From: Amaricoccus sp047275745 | Lineage (GTDB): Bacteria > Pseudomonadota > Alphaproteobacteria > Rhodobacterales > Rhodobacteraceae | Assembly (NCBI RefSeq): GCF_047275745.1 | Contig: NZ_JBKQWU010000004.1 | Location: 1-64,000, forward strand | Direction: 5' to 3' | DNA length: 64,000 bases | Shown: one piece after another, positions 53,340-62,205 of the stretch | Position numbering within the stretch: the first letter of the stretch is position 1 | How the letters are laid out: every line of letters starts with the position of its first letter | Notes under the pieces: generated by a model | What the model was told of the DNA's origin: nothing | The model's input: the letters and a program-made list of their open reading frames with translations, nothing else | The model's database searches: none | Program-made: the position numbers and the translations under genes

Positions 53340-55204
53340 CAGACGGTCTCGCCCGCGGCTTCGAGCCGCTCCAGCGCCTCGAGCCAGAGCGCCTCGGCCC
53401 GCTCCAGCCCCTCCAGCACTTCGGCGCGCTTCCGGTTGAGCTGCTCCATCTCGGAGGCATCGCTGCGGGCATAGAGGATCGGATTGGCGAGCCGGCTGTC
53501 GATCTTCTCGCGCATCTCCTCGAGCTTGCGGACCCGCTCCTCGCAGCGCGAGACCTCGGCGCGGAGCGGCGCGTTGGCGGCCTTGCGGTTCGCGGGCCGG
53601 GGCTTCTCGTCCTTCCTCTCCTCCTTCTTCGGGCTCGCGACGCCGCGTTCGGAGAGCAGAAGCCGGCGGTATGCTTCCATATCGTCGTCGAAGGGCCGGA
53701 CGGCGCCGTGTTTCACCAGCCAGAGCCGGTCGGCGACGAGTTCGACCAGATGCGGATCGTGGCTGACGAGGATCACCGCGCCGCCATATTCGGTCAGCGC
53801 CTGAACCAGCGCCTCGCGACTCTCGATATCGAGGTGGTTGGTCGGCTCGTCGAGGATGATGAGATGCGGCGCGTCGATCGTCGCGAGCAGGAGCGAGAGC
53901 CGCGCCTTCTGTCCGCCCGAGAGCCGCCGGACCTCCGTCGTCGCGATATCGGCGCCGATCCCGCCACCCGCGAGGCGGGCGCGCTGCTTCGCCGGGGTCT
54001 CCTCGGGCCGGAGCGCGGCGATATGCTGGAGCGGCGTCTCGTCGAGATTGAGTTCGTCGACCTGATGCTGGGCGAAATAGCCGACGCGAAGCTTCGAGGA
54101 GGCGATCTTGCGCCCGCGCATCGGGCTCAGCCGGTCGGCGAGCAGTTTCGAGAGCGTGGACTTGCCCTGGCCGTTGGCGCCGAGAAGCGCGATCCGGTCG
54201 TCCTGGTTGATCCGAAGATCGAGTCCCGAGAGCACCGCGCGCTCGCCATAGCCGATCGCGACATCCTCGAGCCGGATGATCGGCGGCGACAGTTCCTCCG
54301 GCGTCGGGAAATTGAAGCCCGTCACATTGTCCTCGACCACCGCGGCGATCGGCTTCATCCGTTCGAGCGCCTTCATCCGGCTCTGCGCCTGGCGGGCCTT
54401 GGAGGCCTTGGCGCGGAAGCGGTCGACGAAGGACTGCATATGCGCCCGCGCCGCGTCCTGCTTCTTCTTCTCCGCCACCTGCTGCTCCAGCCGCGCGCGG
54501 CGGGTGTCGTCGAACGTGTCGTAATTGCCCTGATAGAGCGTGAGCTTCTGGCGGTGCAGGTGCAGGATCGCGCCGACCGAGCGGTTCAGGAGGTCGCGGT
54601 CATGGCTGATCACCAGCACGGTATGCGGATAGCTCCGCAGGAAGTTCTCGAGCCAGATCGCACCTTCGAGGTCGAGATAGTTCGTCGGCTCGTCCAGGAG
54701 CAGCACGTCGGGCCGGGAGAACAGCACGGCGGCCAGCGCCACGCGCATCCGCCAGCCGCCCGAGAAATCGGCGCAGGGCCGCGCCTGGGCCTCGCCGTCG
54801 AAGCCGAGCCCGTTCAGGATCGAGGCCGCCCGCGCCTCCGCGGAATGCGCGTCGATGTCGGCGAGCCGGGCGTGGATCTCGGCGATCCGATGCGCGTCCG
54901 TCGCCGTCCCGGCCTCCGCGAGCAGACCCGCGCGCTCGGTATCGGCCATCAGCACGGTTTCGAGCAGGCTGTCGCGGGTCGCGGGCGCCTCCTGCGCGAC
55001 GCCGCCGATCCGGGCGCGGCGGGGCACCACGATCTCGCCGCCGTCGAGGGCGAGCTCGCCCCGGATCAGCTTGAAAAGCGTGGTCTTTCCGGTGCCGTTG
55101 CGTCCGACGAATCCGACCTTGTGCCCGGCCGGGATCAAGGCCGAGCAATCGTCGAAGAGCTTCTTGCCTTCGAGCGTGAAGGAAATGTTCTTGAACGCCA
55201 GCAT
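53339..55204 (-). CDS. ABC-F family ATP-binding protein
   Basis: 621 residues without membrane segments. Two ATPase domains: Walker A VGFVGRNGTGKTTLFK near residue 35 and IALLGANGQGKSTLSK near 330; signatures FSGGWRMRVALA and LSGGQKARLSLL; Walker B LLLDEPTNYLDLEG and IILDEPTNHLDIES. A basic linker with AHMQSFVDRFRAKASKARQAQSR and a C-terminal coiled coil (CEERVRKLEEMREKID) match the YheS/Uup group. ABC-F proteins act on the ribosomal E site to relieve stalls. The start at 55204 was chosen by homology. Confidence 0.94.
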   Translation of the reverse strand: MLAFKNISFTLEGKKLFDDCSALIPAGHKVGFVGRNGTGKTTLFKLIRGELALDGGEIVVPRRARIGGVAQEAPATRDSLLETVLMADTERAGLLAEAGTATDAHRIAEIHARLADIDAHSAEARAASILNGLGFDGEAQARPCADFSGGWRMRVALAAVLFSRPDVLLLDEPTNYLDLEGAIWLENFLRSYPHTVLVISHDRDLLNRSVGAILHLHRQKLTLYQGNYDTFDDTRRARLEQQVAEKKKQDAARAHMQSFVDRFRAKASKARQAQSRMKALERMKPIAAVVEDNVTGFNFPTPEELSPPIIRLEDVAIGYGERAVLSGLDLRINQDDRIALLGANGQGKSTLSKLLADRLSPMRGRKIASSKLRVGYFAQHQVDELNLDETPLQHIAALRPEETPAKQRARLAGGGIGADIATTEVRRLSGGQKARLSLLLATIDAPHLIILDEPTNHLDIESREALVQALTEYGGAVILVSHDPHLVELVADRLWLVKHGAVRPFDDDMEAYRRLLLSERGVASPKKEERKDEKPRPANRKAANAPLRAEVSRCEERVRKLEEMREKIDSRLANPILYARSDASEMEQLNRKRAEVLEGLERAEALWLEALERLEAAGETV

Positions 55205-55362
55205 CGGGCTGATTTGGCCCGCCCGCGGGGGCTTGTCAACCGAGCGGCCCAACCGAGAAGCCTGGCCACGACGCTTCGACCGGGCGAATCCGCCGCGCCA
55301 TTTTCGGCTTCCACCCTTCCTGCGCGCATGCTAACTGGCGCGCGATCAAGTGAGGGAAACTC

Positions 55363-55785
55363 ATGGCACTGCAACGTACCTTTTCGATCATCAAGCCGGA
55401 CGCCACCCGGCGCAACCTGACCGGCGCGATCAACGCGAAACTGGAAGCCGCGGGCCTCCGCATCGTCGCCCAGAAGCGCATCCATCTGACGCTCGGCCAG
55501 GCGCAGGCCTTCTACGGCGTGCACAAGGATCGCCCCTTCTTCGGCGAACTGACGGAATTCATGAGCTCGGGCCCGATCGTGGCCCAGGTGCTGGAAGGCG
55601 AGGACGCCGTCCTGAAGAACCGTGAAGTGATGGGCTCGACCAATCCGGCCGACGCCGCCCCGGGTACGATCCGCAAGGAATTCGCGCTCTCGATCGGCGA
55701 GAACTCGGTCCACGGCTCGGACGCGCCGGAAACGGCGGCGGAGGAGATCGCCTACTTCTTCTCCGGCCTCGAGATCGTCGGCTGA
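55363..55785 (+). CDS. ndk: Nucleoside diphosphate kinase
   Basis: 140 residues. Family start LQRTFSIIKPDATRRNL. The phospho-acceptor His is in GENSVHGSDAPE near residue 117, and NPADAAPGTIRKEFALS precedes it. It balances NTP and dNTP pools. GAGGGAA lies before the ATG. A strong intrinsic terminator follows. Confidence 0.98.
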   Translation: MALQRTFSIIKPDATRRNLTGAINAKLEAAGLRIVAQKRIHLTLGQAQAFYGVHKDRPFFGELTEFMSSGPIVAQVLEGEDAVLKNREVMGSTNPADAAPGTIRKEFALSIGENSVHGSDAPETAAEEIAYFFSGLEIVG

Positions 55786-55837
55786 GAGCCATCTGACCGA
55801 GCAGGCCGGCCATCGTCGGACCCGGCCGCCTCGATCC

Positions 55838-55874
55838 GACAACGCCGGGCGTTTCGCGCCCGGCGTTGTCTTTT
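55838..55874 (+). terminator. Intrinsic terminator of ndk
   Basis: GACAACGCCGGGCG and CGCCCGGCGTTGTC form a perfect 14-bp stem with loop TTTCG, followed by TTTT. The strongest terminator in the window; it also separates ndk from the convergent copper chaperone gene. Confidence 0.92.
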
Positions 55875-55885
55875 CCCGGGAGGGC

Positions 55886-56530
55886 TTACTGAGCCGGCGC
55901 CGGCTCCTCGGGCGTCGAGGCATCGGCGGGAGCATCGCCCTGGGGCATCCCCTCATGGGACATGCCTTCCCCCGACATGCCCTCCCCCGACATGCCCTCC
56001 TGGGCCGCGCCCTCCTGGCCCGCCGCGCCGGTCTCGGCCGCGGGCTTCTCCGCCGGAATGATCGACGCGGTATCCGCGCGGGACTGCACGGTGAAGGTGA
56101 CATCGACCGGCCCCGCCTTTTCGAAGACGAGCTTCGCCGGCAGCGTGGCGCCGATGAGGAACGGCTCCGTCAGTCCCATGAACATGACATGCATGCCGCG
56201 CGGCCTGAGCGTCACGCTTTCTCCGGGGGCGAGTTCGATCCCCTCGACCTCGTTCATCTTCGCGACGCCATTCGCATCGGTGCTGGTCTCGTGCAGCGCG
56301 CCTCGCGGGTCGGATTCGATGCTGATGAGCCGGTCCGCCGCGGGACCCGCGTTCGTCACGCTGAAGTAGCCCGCCGCCGATTTGGCGGTCCTCGGCGTCG
56401 CGACGATATAGGGATGATTGACCGTCAGCCCGCCCGCGGTGAATTCCTCCTGCGCCATCGCGGGCAGGGTGGTCGCGGCGCTGGCGGCGACGGTGGCGGC
56501 CAGCGCGAACAGGGCGTGTCTCAGTTTCAT
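55886..56530 (-). CDS. Periplasmic copper chaperone PCu(A)C with Met-rich tail
   Basis: 214 residues. A signal peptide ends after AMA near residue 26. The PCu(A)C domain (about 28-155) has the copper ligands in HETSTDANGVAKM and LRPRGMHVMFMGL, i.e. the H(M)x10Mx21HxM pattern. The tail (about 170-195) repeats EGMSG units and includes MSHEGM, a Met/His cluster likely to bind extra copper; the last residues are acidic and Pro-rich. Such proteins deliver Cu(I) to cytochrome oxidase CuA or CuB. The tail is longer than in many family members. Confidence 0.94.
   Translation of the reverse strand: MKLRHALFALAATVAASAATTLPAMAQEEFTAGGLTVNHPYIVATPRTAKSAAGYFSVTNAGPAADRLISIESDPRGALHETSTDANGVAKMNEVEGIELAPGESVTLRPRGMHVMFMGLTEPFLIGATLPAKLVFEKAGPVDVTFTVQSRADTASIIPAEKPAAETGAAGQEGAAQEGMSGEGMSGEGMSHEGMPQGDAPADASTPEEPAPAQ
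55944..56003 (-). repeat. 15-bp tandem repeat in the copper chaperone tail
   Basis: On the plus strand GACATGCCTTCCCCC (55959), GACATGCCCTCCCCC (55974) and GACATGCCCTCCTGG (55989) follow a diverged first unit at 55944. The period is exactly 15, encoding the pentapeptide GEGMS. Confidence 0.85.
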
Positions 56531-56586
56531 CTACTGCTCCTCGGGATGCCCGAAACGTTCGGGCGGGGTCGTTGTCCTCGGCTTCG

Positions 56587-56946
56587 TCATCCGATGCCCG
56601 GGGGGCCACGTGCCGGGTTTGGCGGCGCGTCGCGCGTGGTCGGCGGCGCGGCCGCGGCCCGGATGCGATGCGGGGCAAGCACCATGTCCCATGAGACGCC
56701 CAGCGTCGGAGGCTCGGGCGGCGCCGCGGGACCAAAGGGGCGGCAGGCTTCGCAATGCGTGATCGAAGTGGGTTCGCCGCCGCAGAGATCGGCGAGCCGG
56801 CCGCCCATGGCGAGATAGGCGTTGAGCGCCGCCTCTTCCGGGCCGCCACTCGCCAGCCGATGGGCGACGGCGGCGCCCGAGGTCGCGAGCGTCAGCGCGA
56901 GGGTGAGCGCGAGGCCGAGCAGGCGGCGGAGATGCGGCGCGGTCAT
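56587..56946 (-). CDS. Small exported protein with CxxC motif, DUF2946-like
   Basis: 119 residues. A signal-like N-terminus (LLGLALTLALTLATSGAAVA) is followed by a Cys and then CxxC in LCGGEPTSITHCEACRPFG. The last 40 residues are Ala/Pro-rich. This composition and the place just upstream of the copper chaperone on the same strand (56 bases) resemble DUF2946 proteins found in copper loci, but the match is by pattern only. A copper-related role is inference. Confidence 0.7.
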   Translation of the reverse strand: MTAPHLRRLLGLALTLALTLATSGAAVAHRLASGGPEEAALNAYLAMGGRLADLCGGEPTSITHCEACRPFGPAAPPEPPTLGVSWDMVLAPHRIRAAAAPPTTRDAPPNPARGPPGIG

Positions 56947-57031
56947 GCTTCGCTGATAGCCGAAGCGCGGCCCGTCTCCAAGCGTGGTCTCGGAAGGTAA
57001 GGGCTCGGGGCGTGGGTCGAGGCGCGCCGTC

Positions 57032-57655
57032 TCAGGACGCGGGCTCCTCGGCGCGGAGCAGCGCGAGCTTCCGGCGATCGCCCGAGACGAACCGGCGCAG
57101 CACGGCCGGGTAGAGCAGGTGCTCGACCGGGAGTAGTCGCGCGGCGAGTGTCTCCGGACTGTCCTCCGGACGGACCGGGATCACCGCCTGCCCGAGGATC
57201 GGCCCGGCGTCGAGTTCCGGCGTCACCTCATGCACCGTGCAGCCATGCACCGCCATCCCGGCTTCGAGCGCGCGGGCATGGGTGTGAAGGCCGGTGAAGA
57301 GCGGCAGGATCGAGGGATGGATATTCAGCATCCGGCCCTGCCAGGTCTCGATGAACCCGGTCGTGAGCACGCGCATGAAGCCCGCGAGGCAGAGCAGCTC
57401 GGCGCCCGAGGCGCGGAGCGGCGCCATCATTTCCGCCTCGAAAGCGGCGCGGTCGCCCTTGAACGGCCTGTGATCAACGGCCGCGGTCGGCACGCCGAGT
57501 TCCGCCGCGAGTTCGAGCCCCTTCGCGCGTGGATCGTTCGAGAGCACCAGTACCGGCTCCGCCGGATGCTCAGGGTCGGCGAGCATCGCGCGCACGAGCG
57601 CGATCATGTTCGAGCCGCCGCCCGAAATGAGGATCGCGACGCGGGTCTTCCTCAT
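57032..57655 (-). CDS. purN: Phosphoribosylglycinamide formyltransferase
   Basis: 207 residues. Third step of purine synthesis, using 10-formyl-tetrahydrofolate. It starts VAILISGGGSNMIALVRAM. The catalytic residues are in MLNIHPSILPLFTGLHTHARAL (Asn-x-His) and the following HEVTPELDAGPILGQ (Asp). It lies three bases after purM on the same strand, the classical purMN order. Confidence 0.97.
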   Translation of the reverse strand: MRKTRVAILISGGGSNMIALVRAMLADPEHPAEPVLVLSNDPRAKGLELAAELGVPTAAVDHRPFKGDRAAFEAEMMAPLRASGAELLCLAGFMRVLTTGFIETWQGRMLNIHPSILPLFTGLHTHARALEAGMAVHGCTVHEVTPELDAGPILGQAVIPVRPEDSPETLAARLLPVEHLLYPAVLRRFVSGDRRKLALLRAEEPAS

Positions 57656-57658
57656 CGC

Positions 57659-58729
57659 TCAGAGCGCGCCCCGGTAGCGGACACCCGCGCCCTCGGTGAG
57701 CGTGCCGATCCGGGTCACCGTCTCGCCCGCCTTCGCGAGAGTCTCGGCGATCGCCTCGGCCCGGTCGGCTGCCACGACGGCGACAAGGCCGATCCCGCAG
57801 TTGAACGTCTTCAGCATCTCGGCGTCCGCGATACCGGCCGTCCCGCGCAGCCAGCCGAAGACCGGGGGCAGGGTCCAGGCGTCGAGGTCGATCTCCGCGC
57901 CGATCCCCTCGGGCAGGATGCGGGGCAGATTCTCGGTCAGCCCGCCGCCGGTGATATGGGCGAGGCCGTGCACGCCGCCCTGGGCGATCGCGGCGAGCGC
58001 CGGCTTCACATAGATCCGCGTCGGTGCAAGCAGCGCCTCGGCGAGCGTGGTCTCACCGGAGGAACCCTCACCGAAGGGGCAGGGCGCGTCCCAGGCGAGA
58101 TCGGCGCGCTCCACCACCCGCCGCACGAGGCTGTAGCCGTTGGAATGCACGCCCGAGGAGGCGAGGCCGAGCAGCACATCGCCCGCCGCCACGTCGCGCG
58201 GCAGGCTCGCGCTTCGCGACATCGCGCCGACCGCGAAACCCGCGAGGTCGAAATCGCCCGCCGCGTACATGCCCGGCATCTCCGCCGTCTCGCCGCCGAC
58301 GAGCGCGGCGCCCGCCTGGACGCAACCCTCGGCGATGCCCTCGACCACGATCGCGGCCTCCGCCGGGTCGAGCTTTCCGGTCGCGAAATAGTCGAGAAAG
58401 AACAGCGGTTCGGCACCCTGACAGACCAGATCGTTCACGCACATCGCGACGAGATCGACGCCCACCGTGCCAAGCTGGCCCGTGTCGATCGCGACGCGGA
58501 GCTTGGTGCCGACGCCGTCGGTCGCGGCGACGAGGATCGGATCGTCGTAGCCCGCCGCCTTCAGGTCGAAGAGCGCGCCGAACCCGCCGAGGCCCGCCAT
58601 GACGCCCGCGCGGTCGGTCCGTTTCGCCGCGGGCTTGATCCGCTCGACCAGCGCGTTGCCCGCGTCGATATCCACACCGGCGTCGGCATAGGTCAGCCCC
58701 TTCGCCTCTTCGCTCACGTCGCTCTCCAT
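57659..58729 (-). CDS. purM: Phosphoribosylformylglycinamidine cyclo-ligase
   Basis: 356 residues. It makes aminoimidazole ribonucleotide from FGAM with ATP. It starts LTYADAGVDIDAGNALVERI. Family landmarks are VAATDGVGTKLRVAID, AMCVNDLVCQGAEPLFFLDYFATG and VGGETAEMPGMY. The C-terminal half shows ITGGGLTENLPRILPEG. The ATG at 58729 has AAGGATGG-type spacing. It forms an operon with purN. Confidence 0.97.
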   Translation of the reverse strand: MESDVSEEAKGLTYADAGVDIDAGNALVERIKPAAKRTDRAGVMAGLGGFGALFDLKAAGYDDPILVAATDGVGTKLRVAIDTGQLGTVGVDLVAMCVNDLVCQGAEPLFFLDYFATGKLDPAEAAIVVEGIAEGCVQAGAALVGGETAEMPGMYAAGDFDLAGFAVGAMSRSASLPRDVAAGDVLLGLASSGVHSNGYSLVRRVVERADLAWDAPCPFGEGSSGETTLAEALLAPTRIYVKPALAAIAQGGVHGLAHITGGGLTENLPRILPEGIGAEIDLDAWTLPPVFGWLRGTAGIADAEMLKTFNCGIGLVAVVAADRAEAIAETLAKAGETVTRIGTLTEGAGVRYRGAL

Positions 58730-58780
58730 CCTTGCGCGGCGCCTGCTCTACCGCGGATCAGGGCGGATGGGAACCGCTCC

Positions 58781-59569
58781 TCAGGCCCGCCGCCGCGCGC
58801 GGCCGAGCCGGACCCAGACCGGCGCATGGTCGCTGGCGTTTTCCGCCGCGCGGACCTCGCGATCGACGCCCGCCTCACGCAGCTGCGGCGCGAGATCCGG
58901 CGACAGCAGCAGGTGGTCGAGCCGCATCCCGCCATCGCGCTCGAACCGGTTCCGGCGGTAGTCCCAGAAGGTGAAGACCGACCCCTCGGGATGGAGTGCG
59001 CGCAGCGCGTCGGTCCAGCCCTGGGCGATGAGTCGCGCGAAGGCCGCGCGCCCCTCCGGCGAGATCAGCGCGTTTCCGTCGTAGGAGCGGGTCTCATAGA
59101 TGTCGCGCGGCTCCGGCACGATATTGTAGTCGCCCGCGAGCACCACGGGGACCGCCGCCGCCAGCAGGTCCGCGGCATGTGCCTCGAACCGATCGTGCCA
59201 GACGAGCTTCGCGTCGAACTTCGGTCCCGGCGCCGGATTGCCGTTCGGCGCGTAAAGGCAGCCGATCAGGATGCCGCGCACCGCCGCTTCGATGTAGCGG
59301 CTCTGCGCCGTCGCGTCCTCGCCCGGCAGCGCGTCGCGGGTCATCACCGGCACCGCGTCGCGTGCGAGGATCGCGACACCGTTCCAGGTGCGCTCGCCGC
59401 GCCAGACCGCGCCATAGCCCGCCTCTTCCAGCCTCTCGCGCGGGAACCGGTCATGCGCGGTCTTCAACTCCTGCAGGCAGACCACATCCGGCCGCGCGAC
59501 CTCCAGCCAGTCGAGCAGGTTTCCGATGCGTCTCGTCAGCCCGTTGATGTTGAAGGTCGCGATACGCAT
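58781..59569 (-). CDS. xthA: Exodeoxyribonuclease III
   Basis: 262 residues of the AP-endonuclease family. It starts RIATFNINGLTRRIGNLLDWL. The catalytic Glu is in VCLQELKTAHDRFP, GDYNIVPEPRD carries Asp/Asn ligands, and MRLDHLLLSPDLA with SDHAPVWVRL gives the catalytic Asp-His end. It cleaves abasic sites and degrades 3' ends. It lies six bases after the alpha/beta hydrolase gene on the same strand, so the NHEJ and base-excision genes here may share a transcript. Confidence 0.96.
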   Translation of the reverse strand: MRIATFNINGLTRRIGNLLDWLEVARPDVVCLQELKTAHDRFPRERLEEAGYGAVWRGERTWNGVAILARDAVPVMTRDALPGEDATAQSRYIEAAVRGILIGCLYAPNGNPAPGPKFDAKLVWHDRFEAHAADLLAAAVPVVLAGDYNIVPEPRDIYETRSYDGNALISPEGRAAFARLIAQGWTDALRALHPEGSVFTFWDYRRNRFERDGGMRLDHLLLSPDLAPQLREAGVDREVRAAENASDHAPVWVRLGRARRRA

Positions 59570-59575
59570 CGCGGG

Positions 59576-60208
59576 TCAGCGGACCGCCTCCGCGAAGGCC
59601 CGGGTCCGCTCGGCGACGGTCGCGAGATGATCGGCGGCGCTGAAGCCCGAGACCGACCTGCGGGGCTTCAGATCATGATCGCCGTCCTCGAGCCAGACGA
59701 TCTCGATCCGCTCCGAGAGCGTGTAGCCCGCCACATCGTCGCGCGTGCCGAACGGGTCGCGCGTGCCCTGAAAGATCAGCGCCGGCGTGGCGAGATGCTC
59801 CAGATGCGCGGTCCGCGTGTTCTCCGGCTTGCCCGGCGGGTGGAACGGATAGCCGAAACAGACGAGCCCCGCGACGCGCCGCTCGGCGTGGAGTTCATCG
59901 GCGATCATGCTCGCGACCCGCCCGCCCATCGACTTGCCGCCGATCAGGATCGGCCCCTCGGCCGCGAGCGCGGCGACCGCTGCACGATACTCGGGAATCA
60001 CCTTCTCCGCGCGGGGCGGAGGTTTGCGGCCGGTGCCGCGCCGGCGGCTCGCCATGTAGTCGAATTCGAACCGGACGACCCGCAGCCCCGCGCCCGTGAG
60101 CGCCGCCGTCAGCGCCGTCATTCCGGCCGAATCCATCGCCGCCCCCGCGCCATGCGCGAGAACGAGCTTGGGTCCGTCCGCGGGGCCGTCGATCAGAAAA
60201 TCCGGCAT
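59576..60208 (-). CDS. Small alpha/beta hydrolase (KANL3/Tex30-like)
   Basis: 210 residues. The oxyanion region is LVLAHGAGAAMDS near residue 16. The nucleophile elbow GGKSMGGR is near residue 95, an Asp in FQGTRDPFGTRDD and the His in LEDGDHDLKP complete the triad. This is the dienelactone-hydrolase-like KANL3/Tex30 group, whose substrate is unknown. The ATG shares one base with the TPR gene stop (TGATG). Confidence 0.92.
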   Translation of the reverse strand: MPDFLIDGPADGPKLVLAHGAGAAMDSAGMTALTAALTGAGLRVVRFEFDYMASRRRGTGRKPPPRAEKVIPEYRAAVAALAAEGPILIGGKSMGGRVASMIADELHAERRVAGLVCFGYPFHPPGKPENTRTAHLEHLATPALIFQGTRDPFGTRDDVAGYTLSERIEIVWLEDGDHDLKPRRSVSGFSAADHLATVAERTRAFAEAVR

Positions 60209-61275
60209 CAGCCCGCCGCGTCCCGCTGTCCGCGAACGAAGGCGATGCCGCGCGCCGCGCGCCGCGCCCATTCGGAGGTCGAATCGAGTTCCAGATACCG
60301 CTCCCACCAGCGCGCCGCCGCCGCGAGATCGCCCGCGTCGAATTCGAGCGACGCGAGATTGTAGACCGCGTCGGCATAGCCCGGGTCGATCGCGATCGCC
60401 CGGCCGAGATAGTCACGCGCCCGCGCCACCCGACCCCCCGCGCGCATGAGTCCTGCGAGGTTGAACCAGGCCTCGACGAAATCCGGGTCGATCGAGACGG
60501 CGCGGAACAGCGCCTCCTCCGCCTCGCGTTCCCGCCCGGAGGCGCGCAGGCAGTTCGCGCGGTTGAAGGCGGCGTCGCTGTCGTCCGGATCGGCGGCGAG
60601 GCAGCGGGCATAGAGCGCGGCGGCGCCGGCGAAATCCTCCGCCGCCTCGGCCGCCTCGGCCTCGGCGAAAAGCCGGTCGGCATCCGCGCCCGGGCCCTCG
60701 AAGCCGAGCAGAAGCTGCCCGTCCAACTCGCGCAATTCCTCGCCATGGCGGGCGTAGATCGCGCGGTCCTCGCCCAGTTCGAGCGATTTCGCCGTGAGCG
60801 AGACCGCCGGTCCCTGCCGGTGCACCGACCGCGCGATCGCGGCCCAGTCGGCGCCGCCCGCGATCAGGCCCGCGTATTTGCGCGCGAGGATCACGTCGCG
60901 GAAGGCATAGGGTTCCGCCTCCGCCGCGAAACCGTCGAAGAGCGACAGCATGTCGAGCGCGTGCGCCCGGAGCCCTGAGCGGGCAAGCACTTCGGCGCGG
61001 GTAAGCGCGCGCTCATCCTCCGGCGCGACCTCGGCGACGAAACGCAGGAAAGCGTTCTCGCTCAGGAGCCGTCGCCCGGCGGCGCCGGCCACCTCGGCCT
61101 CGATCGCCTCCGCGTCGAGCCGGCGCAGGAGCGAGCGGCCGAAGACGATGATCCGGGTTCGCCGCGTGACGCCGCGATGCAGGGTACCGCCCCGGGCGGC
61201 AACGGCACGGGCGGCGAGGCGCCGGGGCAGGCTGTCGAGCGCGCCGACGAGGCCGACCGCGAGGCGGGAGGTCAC
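60208..61275 (-). CDS. Tetratricopeptide repeat protein with possible BRCT-like N-terminus, in the Ku/LigD locus
   Basis: 355 residues, no signal peptide. The C-terminal half has about four TPR units (from roughly residue 200): FAGAAALYARCLAADPDDSDA, EEALFRAVSIDPDFVEAWFNL, ARDYLGRAIAIDPGYADAVYNL and WWERYLELDSTSEWA. Near residues 15-75, AARGGTLHRGVTRRTRIIVFG followed by a helix resembles a BRCT domain (Gly-Gly turn, then a strand with a Val-Phe-Gly end). This is my reading and has low certainty. It overlaps ku by four bases, so it is made with Ku and is a candidate repair partner. Confidence 0.88.
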   Translation of the reverse strand: MTSRLAVGLVGALDSLPRRLAARAVAARGGTLHRGVTRRTRIIVFGRSLLRRLDAEAIEAEVAGAAGRRLLSENAFLRFVAEVAPEDERALTRAEVLARSGLRAHALDMLSLFDGFAAEAEPYAFRDVILARKYAGLIAGGADWAAIARSVHRQGPAVSLTAKSLELGEDRAIYARHGEELRELDGQLLLGFEGPGADADRLFAEAEAAEAAEDFAGAAALYARCLAADPDDSDAAFNRANCLRASGREREAEEALFRAVSIDPDFVEAWFNLAGLMRAGGRVARARDYLGRAIAIDPGYADAVYNLASLEFDAGDLAAAARWWERYLELDSTSEWARRAARGIAFVRGQRDAAG

Positions 61276-62177
61276 GATGTCGCCTTGGCCTTCGTCGCGC
61301 GCGGGCTCCGCGTCCCGGCCGCCGCGCGTTTCGGCTTCGGCGCCGGCTCCTCGGCTTCGCCGCCCGCGGCCGGCTTGGCCTTGGCGCGGCTCTTCGCCGG
61401 CGGCTTGGTCTGGCTGAGGCTCGCCTTCAGCGCGTCCATCAGGTTCACGACATTGCCGCGTTCCGGCGCGGCGGCGACGATCGGCTTGTGACCCTTCAGC
61501 TTCTCCTTGATCATCGCCATCAGCGCTTGCTCATAGCGGTCGGGATAATCACCCGGATCGAATTTCGTCGTCTTCTGCGCGATCAGCGCCTCGGCGAGCC
61601 CCAGCATCTCGGCGTCCGGCTTCTCGTCCGGGATCGAATCGAAATAGGCCGAAGTCGCGCGCACCTCGGTCGGGTTGCGGAGGGTCTGGACGAACATGCC
61701 CTTGTCGAGCGCGCCGATCGTCACCACCCGCTCGCGGCTCGACAAGACCAGCCGGGCGATCGCGAGCTTCTTCGCGTCCTTCAGCGCCTCGCGGAGCACG
61801 ATGAAGGTCTCCTCCGCCATCGCCCCGTCGGGCGCGAGGTAATAGGGCGCGTCCTGCCAGATCGTATCGACCTCGTCGGCGTCGACGAAAGCCTCGATAT
61901 TCATGGTGTGGTTCGATTCGATCTGCACCGCTTCGAGGTCGGCATCGTCGATGATGACGTATTTCTTGTCCTCGTATTCGTATCCGCGCACGAGATCGGA
62001 GCGCTCGACCAGGCCCAATTCCGGATCGACCGGCTTGATGTTGATGCGGTTGTGCGTGTCCTTGTGGAGCTGGTTGAAGCGTACGCGGTCCGAACTGCTC
62101 GTCGCGGGATAGAGCCGGACCGGGCAGCTGACGAGGCTCAGCTTCAGATAGCCCTTCCACGTGGCGCGAGGTGCCAT
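61272..62177 (-). CDS. ku: Ku protein, non-homologous end joining
   Basis: 301 residues. Bacterial Ku core: RATWKGYLKLSLVSCPVRLYPA, FNQLHKDTHNRI, LVRGYEYEDKKYVII and LRNPTEVRATSAYFDSIPDEKPD. The C-terminus is basic (SRAKAKPAAGGE, PKRAAAGTRSPRATK) and probably binds DNA and contacts LigD. Ku homodimers thread onto double-strand break ends and recruit LigD. 28 bases separate it from ligD upstream on the same strand. Confidence 0.97.
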   Translation of the reverse strand: MAPRATWKGYLKLSLVSCPVRLYPATSSSDRVRFNQLHKDTHNRINIKPVDPELGLVERSDLVRGYEYEDKKYVIIDDADLEAVQIESNHTMNIEAFVDADEVDTIWQDAPYYLAPDGAMAEETFIVLREALKDAKKLAIARLVLSSRERVVTIGALDKGMFVQTLRNPTEVRATSAYFDSIPDEKPDAEMLGLAEALIAQKTTKFDPGDYPDRYEQALMAMIKEKLKGHKPIVAAAPERGNVVNLMDALKASLSQTKPPAKSRAKAKPAAGGEAEEPAPKPKRAAAGTRSPRATKAKATS

Positions 62178-62205
62178 GTCCTTCTCCCCTCAACCGCGCC
62201 CGCCC

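Noticed and set aside
57230..60364. A 1044-codon plus-strand frame opposite purN-purM-xthA
   Set aside because: Shadow of four well-identified minus-strand genes; no family resemblance.
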